Source: Allacma fusca (lineage: Eukaryota; Arthropoda; Collembola; Symphypleona; Sminthuridae). From it: DNA of 64,000 nucleotides. The stretch is taken from contig OX359245.1 in assembly GCA_947179485.1 (NCBI GenBank), positions 43,325,067 to 43,389,066 on the forward strand, written 5' to 3'. The position numbers and the translations under genes are program-made. The notes under the pieces were generated by a model. That model had not been told where the DNA came from. It saw only the letters and a program-made list of their open reading frames with translations, and made no database searches. This document shows, one piece after another, positions 1 through 12,840 of this stretch (position 1 is its first letter; the number at the start of each line of letters is the position of its first letter).

Positions 1-411
1 ACGCTTTGCCAGCCTATATAGGCGAAATCAAATGACGTGTCGCCTAGTTTTTCGGGAATAAACGTTTTAGGTCAATTGTAAGTTCAGTTTCACAGTCCTG
101 ATATACTCTCTTAATTACTGGTATCAAGTAATTCCCACCTCATTGGCCGCCAGGCTCTTCAAACGTTTCCCCAAAATCTTGCAATCCTGACCACTATTGC
201 CTAGGCTTTACTTGAACGAACTTGTAGCCTGCCTAAATAGCCCAGTCCCTTTTTCGGAAATATCTGAATATCCTAGATTTTTGCTCAGCCTATATTGTAG
301 TGGTGATTGCCTAGCCTAGAACCTCGCCTAGATTTACATCCCGACTTGCAGCATCTTAAAACCTTAGCCTGTTATAGGGCCTAGAATCTAGGCAGGCGCC
401 CATTCATTAAA
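1..411. other. Non-coding, repeat-derived sequence rich in gcctag
   Basis: No coding exon is visible. The stretch is dense in the words gcctag and cctagg in both orientations, which looks like the edge of a degraded transposable element. Homology with the chemoreceptor upstream regions begins at about 412. Confidence 0.4.
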
Positions 412-1162
412 TGAACGATACAGAGCACATCTCACGTGCGGTTTGCTATTATATTGAATAATTTACACAATATGCTTGATAAGTAAATCGAAAAAATTAG
501 TTTTACCTTCAAGACTCAAAACCATAAAAGCATCTTCGTTTGTGTTTTTAAAACTTTTCATCATTTTCCTTTATCATTGTATCGCATCGTGATAATTGTA
601 TTATAATTGAAAAGATGTTCACTTGCTGTTGTATAATCGAAACTATATCGACTAAATGAACTATTACACTGCGCATGTGGAATAAAATTCTTAACAATCT
701 TGTAAGGAAACACACTTTACAAGTTGAAATAATCAGAGCACTATGTGTAATATGTCAAAACTTTATTGAATAGAATGGAGGCCCCGTGTAAGAAATAAAG
801 CTACAAAAATCAGTCAAATTAAGGTTACAAGATTTCCCCATTAGTTTATATTGTCCTCATGACTATGCTAACAAGATTTCACCTGGCTGATTTTGATTCT
901 TCCCTTCCGAAAGTTTCAGACTTCTTTCACAACTGGCTTCGTAAGCACTTCCAACAAAATGTTTAAGAAGAGAGAATTAAAATACAATCCAGATCTTAAA
1001 GTTAAATTTCGAAGCGTAGTTGTAGTCATCAATATGCTACGGACGAAGGAGCCATCCATGGAGTCCATGTACTCCCCAACTGTGCAGAAATACATGTACA
1101 AGGATTTATTTGGAACGAGTGTTTGTATTTTATATGAAAATATAAAGAGTGCAGGTAAGTAA
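412..1162 (+). pseudogene. Chemoreceptor-like copy A, frameshifted first exon
   Basis: This is a decayed copy of exon 1 of the chemoreceptor-like genes at 1934 and 15588. The ATG at 959 opens with the same MFKK start and keeps the LRTKEPS and MYSPTVQKYMYK blocks. One A is then missing in the run after the tyrosine-lysine codons (about 1099), so the frame is lost before the first membrane segment. The copy ends soon after, with no second or third exon behind it. The upstream 412-475 segment matches 14938-15003, so the duplication included 5' flanking DNA. Confidence 0.75.
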
Positions 1163-1409
1163 ATTATTACAGTACAATCGACGTGTGTAAAATGGCATTC
1201 CGATTTTCGTCAAATGTTGTATAAGTAAGGTTAATATTGATTACGGCGTTAACTCCATTCATTAAGGCACAAAAATAAAACACAATATTTGCACGCGTCT
1301 CAGTTGGATAATCATTCTTGGCACATTTAGAATGAGTTTTGCTTTCCATGGTTTTTCTGTCACCCTTCTTGTTTCCAAAGTGTTTGATATCTTATGGGTT
1401 TAATTTAAC

Positions 1410-1600
1410 ACCTTCGCAGTATTTCAATATGTCCGCGCGAACCAAATGGTTTACAATTCAGTTCAGTTAATACAGTGAACTGAATTGAATTGTTTTTTGC
1501 AAAACCGAATTGAAACCCCAATTTTAATTCAGTTCAGTATTCGAACTGGATTAAATTGCAAAACTTGAATTGAATTGAACTGTTCCGACCGCTAAGTGTG
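1410..1600. repeat. gaattcagttcag-type repeat between copies A and B
   Basis: Iterations and inversions of gaattcagttcag and gaattgaattg occupy this spacer, consistent with a degraded palindromic MITE. No target duplication was identified. Confidence 0.35.
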
Positions 1601-4600
1601 ATCAGAAACTTTATCGACTAATAATAAAGGAATTATTAGACTACGATTATGGAATAAAAGTCTTAATAATCTTGTAAGGAAGCACGTTTTACAAGTTGAA
1701 AAAATCAGAGCGCTGGGGTAATATTTCAAAATGTAATTGAATAGAATGGAGGTCCCACGTAAAAAGCATGGTTACAAAAATCAACCAAATTATGGTTACA
1801 AAATTTCTCCATTAGTTTATTTGACCCATATGGCTGTACCAACAAGATTTCACCTGTCTAATTTTGACGCTTCCCGTGTGACGACCTCAGACTATATACC
1901 TTCACAATTGGCTTCGTAAGCACTGGCAACAAAATGTTTAAGAAGAACAGACTAGAAAACAATCCAGATCTTCATGCTAAAATTCGAAGCGTTGTTTTAA
2001 TCATCAATATGCTAAGGACCAAGGAGCCATCCTTTGAGTCCATGTACTCTCCAACTGTGCAGAAATACATGTACAAAGGATTCATTTGGAACGAGTACTT
2101 GTACTTTAGTCCTTTTGAGTGGCACCCGAAGGAACAGTCATTTCGTTTCACAAACTCCAAGTTTCGGATGTTCCTGTGGTATTTTCACGTCTGCATAATT
2201 CTGACATATGAAACATTTTTGAGTGTGCAACTGATTCGATACTTAAGAAGCGAAAACAACGATTATAACAATATGACACCATTTATATTTCTCATCCTTA
2301 TATCGGGATGCATTGTTTTGAGCGTCCATGCCGCGCTACTTCTGGAAAATAATCCCTTACCAGATATTACTCGCAGAATGAACTCCCATGCGCGCTTTTA
2401 TTATGGTAAGACTTGATCTTGTACATTGTTACTCTATAACCGCTCAGTCTCTAGCTGTAAGATATATCCACTTATAAACATATACATACGAATGTCTTTA
2501 TGGCATCACAAATAGATACTTATTGTTAGACGCTTTCGGAATTCGTCCTTACTACAGCCTAAAGTTACTACAGTTGATCAGGGATCCCGTATACAGGGAT
2601 TATGTTCAAAACACATTGTAATTGTTGTATTGCAATTAGATATAGTTGTAAAATTCAAGTTTAAAATTTATTTTGTTGTAAATTCGTGTACAGTGAATTT
2701 CCCATAGTAATTTATAGTGGTTCCCAGGGTATCGCAAAATACCTGCCAATATATGGGGATGTAGCTATTTCTTGTGTTGTAATCCTAGAGACAATTTAAC
2801 TATGCCAATATAAAGGGGAATGCTGTCTAAGAGAAAACCACTAAAATAAGGAATTCACTGTAGTCTGTATTTTAGCTCACCAGAGGGCACGCGTGCATGT
2901 TGAAGTTGAAGTATTTCTAGGGATGAATTAGAGTTGGAAAGCGAGATTTCACGGTTTTAGGACACAGGTTTTTGAAATTTCATTCTGAATTTGTATTCTC
3001 GTTTTCGGCTTTGCAAATTTGTTTTAAATGGTTGAAAATGGTTTTTAAAGTAAATCAACTTTTTGGAGGGATTCCTGCTGTCTCTTGGGTCAAAGAATTC
3101 AGTCAGTAATGAACATTTACGGGTTATTTGTCTGTTTATTTGGTTAAGCTCGCACGGATACGTTTGGAGAAAAATATAGTGTGAAGTTTGCAAAATTTTG
3201 AGTGTAAAATTATTACTTCCAAACCACTGAACCGATTTCAACGAAGTATAAAATCAGCCTTACTAGTGACATATGCAATGTCCACAGAAAGTTTCAGCGA
3301 AATCGGTCGAGATTTTTATATTACCGACATATAACGAGTCACCAGGGCCAGGTATATGTCATTAAAACTTTTTAATATATAATTTTGTTGACATTGATTT
3401 TAGTGAAGTATGCATTGTAATTCAACCAGTGCTCGGCTCGGGTACGAAAAATCGGTACCCGTACCCATATTCGAGTATCCGGGTAAAAATGTTTCATACC
3501 CGTACCCACAATGTAATCTATACTTACATGTATATTTTCAATCAAGAGTAAAAAAATTAGAAGCGTTTTTATTAGAAATAAAATTATCTTGTATACTTGT
3601 AGATTCATGAAAAGATAACGCACAAAATTGTTTAAAAATCAAAAGCAGAATGGAGTAGGAATCTGTAAATCAAATTGAATTGCAACAAAGTATTGCGTCT
3701 TTTAGTATACCCCTCGTGCACTAAGAATTTACAAGTTGTAGAACATTTCCGTCATCAGCACTGGATTAGAGGTAAACTAAATGTCGTATTTCCCAATATT
3801 CTCCACTCGCTTCTAAAAATTTGTCACGGTATTTTGGATAAAAGAATGCGTCTAAAGGTTTTGTTCTTCATTGCATTTTCAAAAGTAAAATACTCTGCTG
3901 TATTTGTAAAATATCCGCCTTTCAACTACCAAACGGGTCATTAGGCTATTAAACGTGGAAGTGTTAACACAAATGAGAAAATCAAGCGTTTTCTAAATTT
4001 AAATTAGTTCGAAACAATTCTGTAAACCAGAAGCAGCCAATCTGTAAGTAAAATAGTAAAACAACTTTACTTTCTTGACCGCTATATGGTTTTGAGCTAT
4101 AAGTATGGAACTAATTTTAAAAAATCCGGAAGAAACTATTAATAAGTAGGGATGTCAAATATTTTCCCCCTTTGATCATTTATACGCTGAAGGGCGAAGC
4201 GTTTTATGGCGCCCAATCAATCAAAACAATCATTTTCGTTCAACTGATTTGAAGTTTTTGCTTGGAACTTGATTACTCGACTTTATACTTCTAAATTTAA
4301 TAGGCCTTTTTCACTCATTTTCTTTTCACAATAGCTCTATCTACATATAACTGATAAATATCTTGCCACAAATATCGACCTTCTCTTAACTAATTGCCAA
4401 TAATGCAAATTAACTTGCCATATAACTCACCAGAACTCTAATTTGTACATTTTATTTATTGTGACTAATGAAGTATCATGCCTGTATGTACATATCTCAC
4501 ACACTCTTTATGTAATTAGTGACACAATATTAGATTATAAAGACGTTTTGTACAAAATTTCGGTGAATCCTTTTCTCCACTTCTACCTAATTATAATAAC

Positions 4601-4778
4601 TCCTCATTGTTTATTTATACTTCCTAAAACATGTTTCCCTAAAAGCATATAACTATTTTAGCTACACAATCCAAAATACATGTTTCTTAGGTTGTAAGGT
4701 TAAATGGGTATTATGAATAAGCTAGATATGTATTCAGAAACACTAAAAACCCGACAGAAGTTTCTAATGTACGGGCAT

Positions 4779-7146
4779 CAGGGTTGCTGATTTTTTTTGA
4801 TTATTTTGAAACAAATCAAATAAATCGGATTTTTTTGATTTAAATCAATAATTTCTGATTTAAATTTAAAATTTTATCGTACGATAGAATTACCATACAA
4901 ATTTTTGGATTTTAATTTTCCTCGTAGTATTGTACACTTTTGATACCAATGAAACTTAATAATGATGAAGAATAATAAAATATATTGAGAGAAAATTACA
5001 AAAGCATGTCAACTAAATAACATGAAATAAGACCAGTTCCAAATATCAGCAGTATTTTTTACATTGTATCAATTTGGAATTCAATTTTTTCTTGGAAGCC
5101 AAACTCTGTGTAGGACGGATGCCAGATCTCAATTGGATTTTTATTAATATATAAATATATTTATAATTATAAATATATACGTATATAATTATAAATATAT
5201 TCATACAACGTGTATAGTGTGTACATATATAAGGTTTCGGGACGAGATGATAGAGTATGTCGGAACAGAAATATTATTTGCAAATTGGGAATATACTGCT
5301 TAAACAAGTGTGAATATCTCTCCGTACAAGAGAACATTTAAAAAATGCAAAATTCACAGTAAAATCTTTCCACTTTAAACGGTACTCTTTTAGAAAGATT
5401 GGATATTGGGAGGTTTTATAGTTACTGAGTTTCTGTTAGGGACGAGACATTTTCGGGATGTAAATATTGTCTCCGTGTTATTTCAGGACGGGATTGGGAT
5501 ACTCATTTTTGTCCCTGGATTTTGAAACGAGACGGAATCTTCTGTGGGACATAACAATTGTCCACAGTAGAAGCTCTAGTAATATACAATATTTCAAAAC
5601 TCACTCATATAAACATTTTATGGCGCTGTGACAGCTTGACAAATAATCAATATGGCGTATCCAAATTATCCTGAAAATGATAAAAATCCAAAATGGTCTC
5701 ATGCCGAAAGTTCATAAAAACACAGAACTACTGTCGGGGCATTTGGAAATGACACTTGGCCAATTAAGGACAGGTGTGTTACGCACGTCTCTCTGGCCTC
5801 CGATAGGCTGATTATTTTTCAAGATTTTCAGCGCGAAATAAAAGCTTGTATGCAGATGCAATGTAAATCTCTTGCACGGATTTACAAATTGAAACTCGAT
5901 GGTTGACTCACTCATATTACCGATAAAGAGTCAATCTATGGTTCACAAATAATCGATGGTTGACTGTCACTCTATGGTAGCAAGCACAAGCCTATCGGAG
6001 GCAAGAGAGGTGTGCGTAACACACCTGTCCTTAATTGGCCAAGTGTCATTTCCAAATGCCCCGACAGTACACGTTTTACAACATCTCCAGACGTGAAATT
6101 AAATTTTACCTTACCAAAAAAGTGGAAGTGTCAATTTTGATTTAAATCAATGATTTATTAGAAAACAATCAAGTGACTTAAATCAACGTGATTTAACTCA
6201 AGATTAAAATCACTGAATGTTTTTCAAATAAATCATTGATTTAAATCAAAACTGGATCTTTAACTTCCGCGGTTAGGTAAAATGTACTTTGGCGTCTAGA
6301 TACGTTGAAAAGGGGCATTTGTGCGTTTTTATGAATTTTGGGATTGAGACCAGATTTTTGTCATTTTCAGGATAATTTTAGTATTTTGCCGTTTTGATTT
6401 ACTGTACAAGATGTCAAGTTGCATATAAGTGAGTTTTGAAATATTATATATTACTAGTGGTCCTGCTGGTCATAAATGTTTTGCCCCACAGAAGATTCCG
6501 TCTCGATTCGAAATTCAGGGACACAAATATATATCCAGAACCCAACCCGAACGAAGTAATACGTGGACAATACTCATGTCCCAAAATGGTCCCATCCGAA
6601 AATAAACCCAATGTCTACAGTCTACAAAAACATCCCTACATCCAATCTGTCTTAAAGAGTATCGTTTTGAAAGTGAAAAAATGTGACTGTAATATTATAA
6701 TTTTGTACGGAGAGATATCCACATTTGTTTAAACCGAATATTCCCAAATTCCAAATAATCTTTCTGTCCCAACATACTCGACCATACATATAATATCTAA
6801 TCAATAAAAATCCATATAAGACAGCTGGTATTTGTCATACACAGCGTTTGCACTCAAACTCAAATTATTACAATTTTTAAATGAATATTTCTGATATTTA
6901 GAATTGATTTTCAGCCAGCTTTGTATCTCATATTAGTTGACTTGCCTTTGTAATTTTCTCTTACTATTTTTACTAATTGTTCAAGTTTAATTGGTGCCAA
7001 CAATGTGCAATATTGTAAAGAAAATTAAAATCCGAAAATTTGTATGGTAATTCTATCGTGTGATAAAATTCTGAATTAAAATAATAAAATTACATATCAC
7101 CAATTTGTATCAAAAAAATCAGCAACCCTGAAATCAAGCCACTCTG
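4779..7146. mobile_element. Giant foldback element with about 1-kb inverted arms
   Basis: Almost the whole element is one inverted repeat. Matching inverted blocks include 4856-4925 with 7015-7075, about 5250-5335 with 6690-6785, 5450-5560 with 6475-6590, and 5580-5720 with 6300-6440. The centre near 6150-6240 is itself palindromic (tgatttaaatcaatgattta and its complement). A perfect 8-bp duplication, acgggcat, flanks it (4771-4778 and 7147-7154), and the ends begin CAGGG and CAGAG. These are hAT-type features. No protein is encoded. A transcript crossing it would fold into a hairpin of about 1 kb. Confidence 0.8.
5731..6067. mobile_element. Tc1/mariner-type MITE inside the foldback left arm
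   Basis: This 337-bp element has inverted repeats of about 80 bp starting CTGTCGGGGCATTTGG, nearly identical between ends. It is flanked by TA on both sides (5729-5730 and 6068-6069), the target duplication of Tc1/mariner elements. It interrupts the left foldback arm and has no counterpart in the right arm, so it inserted after the foldback formed. Confidence 0.8.
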
Positions 7147-8524
7147 ACGGGCATGATAGCATAAAATTCATCAAATTGTCTCAATTCTCAACGTATCCAA
7201 GTATTCGGGTACAAAGGTCGCGGGTACGAGTAATTGACCCGATTATACCCGTACCCGCTGTGTATATACTCATTTTCAAGTCCTTGTACCGTACCCATGC
7301 CCGTATCCGTACTCCAAATTTATGGCCAAAAAAACTGGTCAAAATGTACCCGGGTAGTATCCGGAATTGTTCGGATGCACAAAATCGGTACCCAGGTAGT
7401 ACCCACACCCGTACCCGATTACCCGAGTATCTATTACCCCTGCCCGTGCCGAGCACTGAATTCAATCCATAGATATTTTCTTGTATTTATGTGTTACATA
7501 AAGATCTTGGTTATCATAAAGAAAAGGCTCTTAATTTTATATAGCAGTCCTTACTGCTATAGTGTGAACGGTCAGTTTTATTTCCGTTCGTTAGATTTAG
7601 TTGAGAAGATATCAAACAGTAATTATGTAATTTTCCTTTTAGTTTTATAATTTAGACAGTGTCTGATAAATCTCCAGGTGGACCTTTCATCAGTGACATC
7701 ATGACAAGCCTACATCACTTCTTACTTGATGTTTATTTTACAGTGTTTGTAAACAAATCGTTGTTACGTTGACAAGGCATTCGGACTTTGGCTAGACAGC
7801 ATGTAAACGTAACCTGCTGTAACTCTCATTAAATTGATCTAAATATTTTATGAAAACAGACACATACGGTACTAAACGGAAAGAAATCACATTCTTGGGA
7901 TTTGAAGACTTCACGAGTGCAGTACTTGTCATCTTTTACATCAACAGTTTAGTAGTATATGTTTTAATGTCATCACTCCCATACCTTCACCCGAAAAACC
8001 CACTATTTTTCACTTCATTGGCAGACTGTCCAAACTTCACACTTCAGTCAATATTTATGGGATACATGGCCTTCACATACGTTGGAACAATGATCCAATG
8101 GAGCTTCACTACTCTTCCAGCCGTCATAACCTGTCGTGGGATTTTAATGGAAATGGGGTAAATACGAGTTTTAAAATAATTCAATTTTAATGCAGCAAAT
8201 AATTATATATAATTATTACGGATTATTATATTATAGATATATCTATACATATTTATAATAGCATTTAAAGAATTTTAAAAACTTTGATGCCTTACAAATT
8301 CAAGGTATGGCTACTGGACGGAGGTGAACAAGTGCACCAAAGAGGATTTTATCAAATACTACAATCATTCTCAAGTCCTAATAAAGCACACAACACAGTT
8401 TTTCAGTATCTTTACAATACCGAATGCACAAGTGTGTATGATTATCATGTTTCAAGGTCAAAAATTCAAAAGTTTTTAAAGCTCAACGACACATTTACAG
8501 GCTTTACTTGGAAATTTTGATGGA

Positions 8525-8812
8525 CTGAGAAGTACCTGAAAGTTCAGGTATTTTACATTCAGGTTCAGGTATTTACCCAGTGAGTACCCGTACCTGATGG
8601 GTTTATACCCGAAAGATTGGATTTTGAACCTGTACCCATACCTGAACCTGAACCTGAATTTTCAGGTATCTAACGACTGAACCTGAACCTGTACCCAAAT
8701 TGGATGGGTGCAAAATGTATGTACCTGATACGTACATGTACCTGAACCTGTACCCAAATACCCGGGTAAAACCTGTACCCATGAGGGGCACTACTCTGTG
8801 TTTTCAACTGTT
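8525..8812. repeat. acctgaacctg repeat element
   Basis: Subterminal-style repeats (acctgaacctg, acctgtaccca) fill the stretch. It ends in gggcactactctg, whose complement CAGAG fits a hAT end. The left edge (ctgagaagtacc) matches only imperfectly and no target duplication is clear. A related fragment lies at about 53995-54075. Confidence 0.4.
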
Positions 8813-11284
8813 GTCAGGAATGTTTCCGAATCGGCTAAAATTTATGAGATAAATGTGTACGCCTATAAGGAACAGTCTGGCAGATTTGTTCTGCAACTAC
8901 CCCATAGGGCCTGGTTATAGGTGAGGTGGAGTTGCCCGCAGTTGGTGACAGTATTTATCGTCCACTTTTATTCAAATTTGGTCAGGGTTGAGTAAATATG
9001 ATTGTGCGATGGGATTTTAAAGCCCGGAAGCCTATTACCCATTGTGTGGCCTCCAAATCTTGAAATGATTTAACTATGGTCAACACAGGAAGTACTGTAT
9101 TGACCTCTGGAGGTCATACCATGGGTCGTGAGCTTGAATGCTTAAAAAACCCATTATACAATAATATGTAAGATCACTTGCACAACCGCTCCAAAAACCG
9201 ATCCCTCTTGAGTTAGGATAAAAACATTCGCCAGAATGTTCTTTTGTTAGCTGTATACACTTGTCCCCCCAATTGTAGCCAACTCTGTAATATTTCTGAC
9301 GGCAGTTTATAAAATCGGAGTTCCTCTTAAGTAATTAAATTGAATAACATGCTAATAATACACAACAATAATGCTAAAATTTAAGTTGTTTCGAATTTAT
9401 ATACTTATTCGTCTGCACTGGGATGCACAAGTGGAACGTCTTAAACACTGTACGGCACAAATGTCGGCATGGAATACATTTTGCATCTACTACAACTATA
9501 TTTTAAATGTCAGGTTCTACAAACGGGGGCCAGCTAATTGCTTCCTTACATTCTATACACGTAATTGACATTTTGATTTTTGTAAAGAAAGAAAATTGCA
9601 ATTCCTCAAAAAAGGCCCCCAAGCCGATGATTATTTACACTTGACAAACATTAAACGATTAAGTACACGAGTAAATCCAGTCTGATTGTGAGTTTGAAAA
9701 TGTATGCAAAGTTTACATTCAAAAATACAACGACAGGTGGAGTTAAGTTATTTCGCAAAAAAAGTGAATTACACTTTAGGATATATTGAGTACATTGCCT
9801 TGTTACGTTACAAATCAGTGTACCACCACCCACCCCTGGTAACAATTTGTAACATAACGATTAACGACCCCCCCCCCACCCCACCTGGCGTTACGTAATA
9901 AATGAAAGGCCCCCAAGGCATATAATGTAATATGGTAATTTTGATTTATTTTTCCCGGATCCACTTCCAGGTTCAACATGCCCCGTAATGTTATTGCTCC
10001 CTTTGACCACTTTTCTAACGTTACGTAATTACTTTTTATGTGGTCTTTTCCTCTAGCAAAAAATTCGAATCTGTTCTCAAAGAATTTTGCAACTTTCGAC
10101 GTTGAAAAAAACACTCACATTGTAGTTTTATCTTGGCAGTCCTATATATTTCAATGAGAATTGCAAATGAGCTAAGCACCAGTATCGGAAATTGCGGATA
10201 ATTATGCACACTCCCACCGCATCATGCGAAGAGCAGTCTTAACATGTCTATAGTATCTACAGATATAAGTTCCAATGCCTACAAATTAGGCATGCATGCA
10301 ATGTGTCATGTGTTTTTGTTATGAGATTGGGTTGTCTTAAGCTATCCTAGGATAAATTTCGTCTATTACAAAAATCATCGGTGATCAACACTAAATCTGC
10401 TAATGCTAAGTCACTAGGGGCGAAGCGCCGGCGGTAAATGGCAACAAGCGCTATTAACAGTAATGTGGTGTGCACATGGAAACAGGTGTATTTAAATTCC
10501 CCCCCGTACTGGTCACAGTTATATGTACTGTTCAAAGATGTTAACTGAGGGAAAAGAAAAACATGGCTTATACATGTACTTCCTTCTTTGCAGTATTATG
10601 TTCAGTACGCATATAGTAAACTGCGCAAAACGTTTCATATTCGATTTTAAAACACCATGTACAAGTACTTTCGACCTCTACCAATCGTTAGAACAAACAA
10701 TTCAATGTAAACAACAAATCCTACAATAGATGGCGCAAGCTGTACTCCCCAATGTGCACACATATGTATTACTATGAGTTTACAGGTAACCTAATTTAAT
10801 TTTCCGAGGTCAAACGGATGATACAATGTCCTTCAAAAACAATACGGTTCATCCTTTTTGCATGATCTGTCCCGGTAAACAATTTGGAGTGTTTAGTTGC
10901 AATCCTCTTTATTCATTAGATATGACTCACGTCTGACACTTTATTTTTCCCAAATGCAACTGTATAAAATCAAATGTATAATTCTTGTATATATAGTTAA
11001 GTTAAAGTTACTAATAATAACTAAAGCTAACTGAACCTAGTGGGCCCAAATGGAACAATGTATCTGTAATTAGTTACGAACATTGTTACCGTTAATCACA
11101 AAAACCTGTTCGTAATTGTGCTAATAAAGTTACGGTTCGTGGACTGATAAATGGAAGATTGATTTTTGGTTTGATAAAAACAAAGTTTTGATTAACGCAT
11201 TTTTTGCAGCAAGTCCACTAGCACTTACCTGGATAGCTCCAGCAATAAGAGCACAATTAATAAAGGAACGAATGCTTTTCTTAC
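8813..11284. other. Intergenic, no supported gene
   Basis: No coding exon can be supported. The stretch at about 10590-10960 (agatggcgcaagctgtactcccc and following) resembles 47220-47620 and in part 37740-37880, so it belongs to an interspersed repeat family. A short pyrimidine-rich run of nine C lies near 9868. Confidence 0.5.
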
Positions 11285-11292
11285 AGTCGAAG

Positions 11293-12238
11293 TAGAGCTA
11301 CTTTTGGGATCGGGATACACCCGGGAATTGGGTTCGGGATCGGGAACGGGTTCGAGTTCTGGTGTCTAATTAATGTTCCCAAATACTTTGGGACCAGGTT
11401 CAGGAACATGTTCAGAAGACCCGGGATTTCGGGATCGGGAACGGGTTTCGGAACGGGTTCAAGCTTGATGAAGGTATTTGTGTTCCCGTCGGGAACCGGG
11501 GACATCTTCGCCCCACACCCGTTACACGCTTCACGTTCCCAGGAACAACGCATCCATCTAGCGGAGAAAAAAATACAAAGCATTCCCTCGTTAAAGTGTT
11601 GAGATGATAATTTTACATAAGCGACTTGAGCGGTTTCGCACAATGTCAGTTGGGGTCGCATAGTAGTGATTTCCGCCTACTCTAACTTGCAAGATGAAAG
11701 TCATTGCAAAACTCATAGTGGAAATCGTTTAAGCAGTCTTCCTGCAGGTTTTTCGGCAACGCAGAACAGACGTTTAGTTTGATGACCATTTTTAATAATG
11801 CCTAAATCTATTGTTGCATGATACGCATGCTTAGGTATTGCTAAATCAATGAAAATGTGAAGACAAAATTGATTTACACTAACGGCACTGGTCCCGGGAA
11901 CAAGTCCGGGTTCAAGGGATTCGGGATCGCGATTGGAGCAAATTGTATCTGATTTCGGGTTCGGGATCGGGTTTGAGATCAACGATTCAAGCATATCGTC
12001 GGCTAAATTCAAAAAAGTACCATTTTCATTTGCGAATCCATTTATAAAACATAGTTTGTGAAATGAAAATAGTACTTTTTAGAATTTAGCCAACGGCATT
12101 TAATATCTGGGTTTTTGTGCACCCGATCCCAGTATTTCGGGAACGGGTTCGGGTGTGAGTCCGAAAATCTTGATGACCCGATTTTCGGGATCGGGTTCGG
12201 GAATGGGATCAAACTTTTCGTTCCCACAAGTAGCTCTA
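11293..12238. mobile_element. hAT-like non-autonomous element with cgggatcggg ends
   Basis: The terminal repeats are TAGAGCTACTT and AAGTAGCTCTA. A perfect 8-bp target duplication, agtcgaag, lies at 11285-11292 and 12239-12246. Both ends carry repeated cgggatcgggttcggg motifs, probable transposase-binding subterminal repeats. No transposase is encoded in its 946 bp. Confidence 0.85.
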
Positions 12239-12840
12239 AGTCGAAGGCTGTATTTTTCTCCTGAAGGAAACGAGATATTCAAGAGTTCTCTATACTTAGA
12301 GTATACTGTAGTACCAGAAAAATTTGCTGTAGATAATGAATCCATAATTTCCTATCTGCTAGGGACAAACTCCAGAGTTTGGTGAATGTTGATAATTGCT
12401 AATAATGTTATTTAGAACTTTACACATAACCTCGGTATACTTTTTGTATTAGAGCATGTTATAACACTAGCACATTTACCTTCATAATTCGAGTCTAGAA
12501 AAACTTTTATTATAATATATTTTAGAAACAATAAAACATGTATGAAATTTTAAAAATATTCATACTTAGGTATCTACTCATTTTTCGGAATGACACAATA
12601 ATGTTTTCGTATATATAGTCAAGTCAAGACATTACAATCCAATCATGATCATGATCGATCATGCCTCACACAGCCAAGAGTATAAAAATTGTTGAAGTAC
12701 GCCCAGTCATCCTAAAGAAACTACATAAGTACGTCGTAATTGATATCAAGTACAGAAAAACAAGATTGTCTTCACTAATGCTAGTATGTCAATAAACAAC
12801 TAGTATTTGCTAAACATTTAGAGCTAAAATCAGTTTGGAT

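Larger units (their letters stand above)
3427..7458. mobile_element. hAT-like DNA transposon, 4.0 kb, in copy B intron 1
   Basis: The terminal inverted repeats are CAGTGCTCGGC and GCCGAGCACTG, followed inward by gggtacc-rich subterminal sequence at both ends (3437-3510 and 7195-7450). The flanks are aattcaac (3419-3426) and aattcaat (7459-7466), an 8-bp target duplication with one mismatch. The first bases fit the YARNG consensus of hAT ends. No transposase reading frame is visible, so it is non-autonomous or gutted. It is the host of the foldback element below. Confidence 0.75.
1934..8520 (+). pseudogene. Chemoreceptor-like copy B, disrupted three-exon gene
   Basis: Exon 1 (1934-2405) is open and has the same 472-nt length as copy C. 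Exon 2 (7860-8157) is open but lacks 18 bp, six residues of the membrane segment present in copy C. Exon 3 (from about 8311) has lost its splice acceptor: the tatag of copy C is tatgg here. Homology stops near 8450, before the last membrane segments. Intron 1 is about 5.4 kb because a 4-kb hAT-like element sits in it (3427-7458). The acceptor loss plus the missing 3' half of exon 3 make a functional receptor unlikely. Exons 1 and 2 could still be transcribed. Confidence 0.75.

Noticed and set aside
7176..7650. Overlapping open frames near 7.2-7.6 kb
   Set aside because: They read through the subterminal gggtaccc repeats of the hAT-like element.
11281..12385. Gly/Ser/Pro-rich open frames on both strands
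   Set aside because: They are translations of the cgggatcgggttcggg subterminal repeats of the hAT-like element at 11293-12238.
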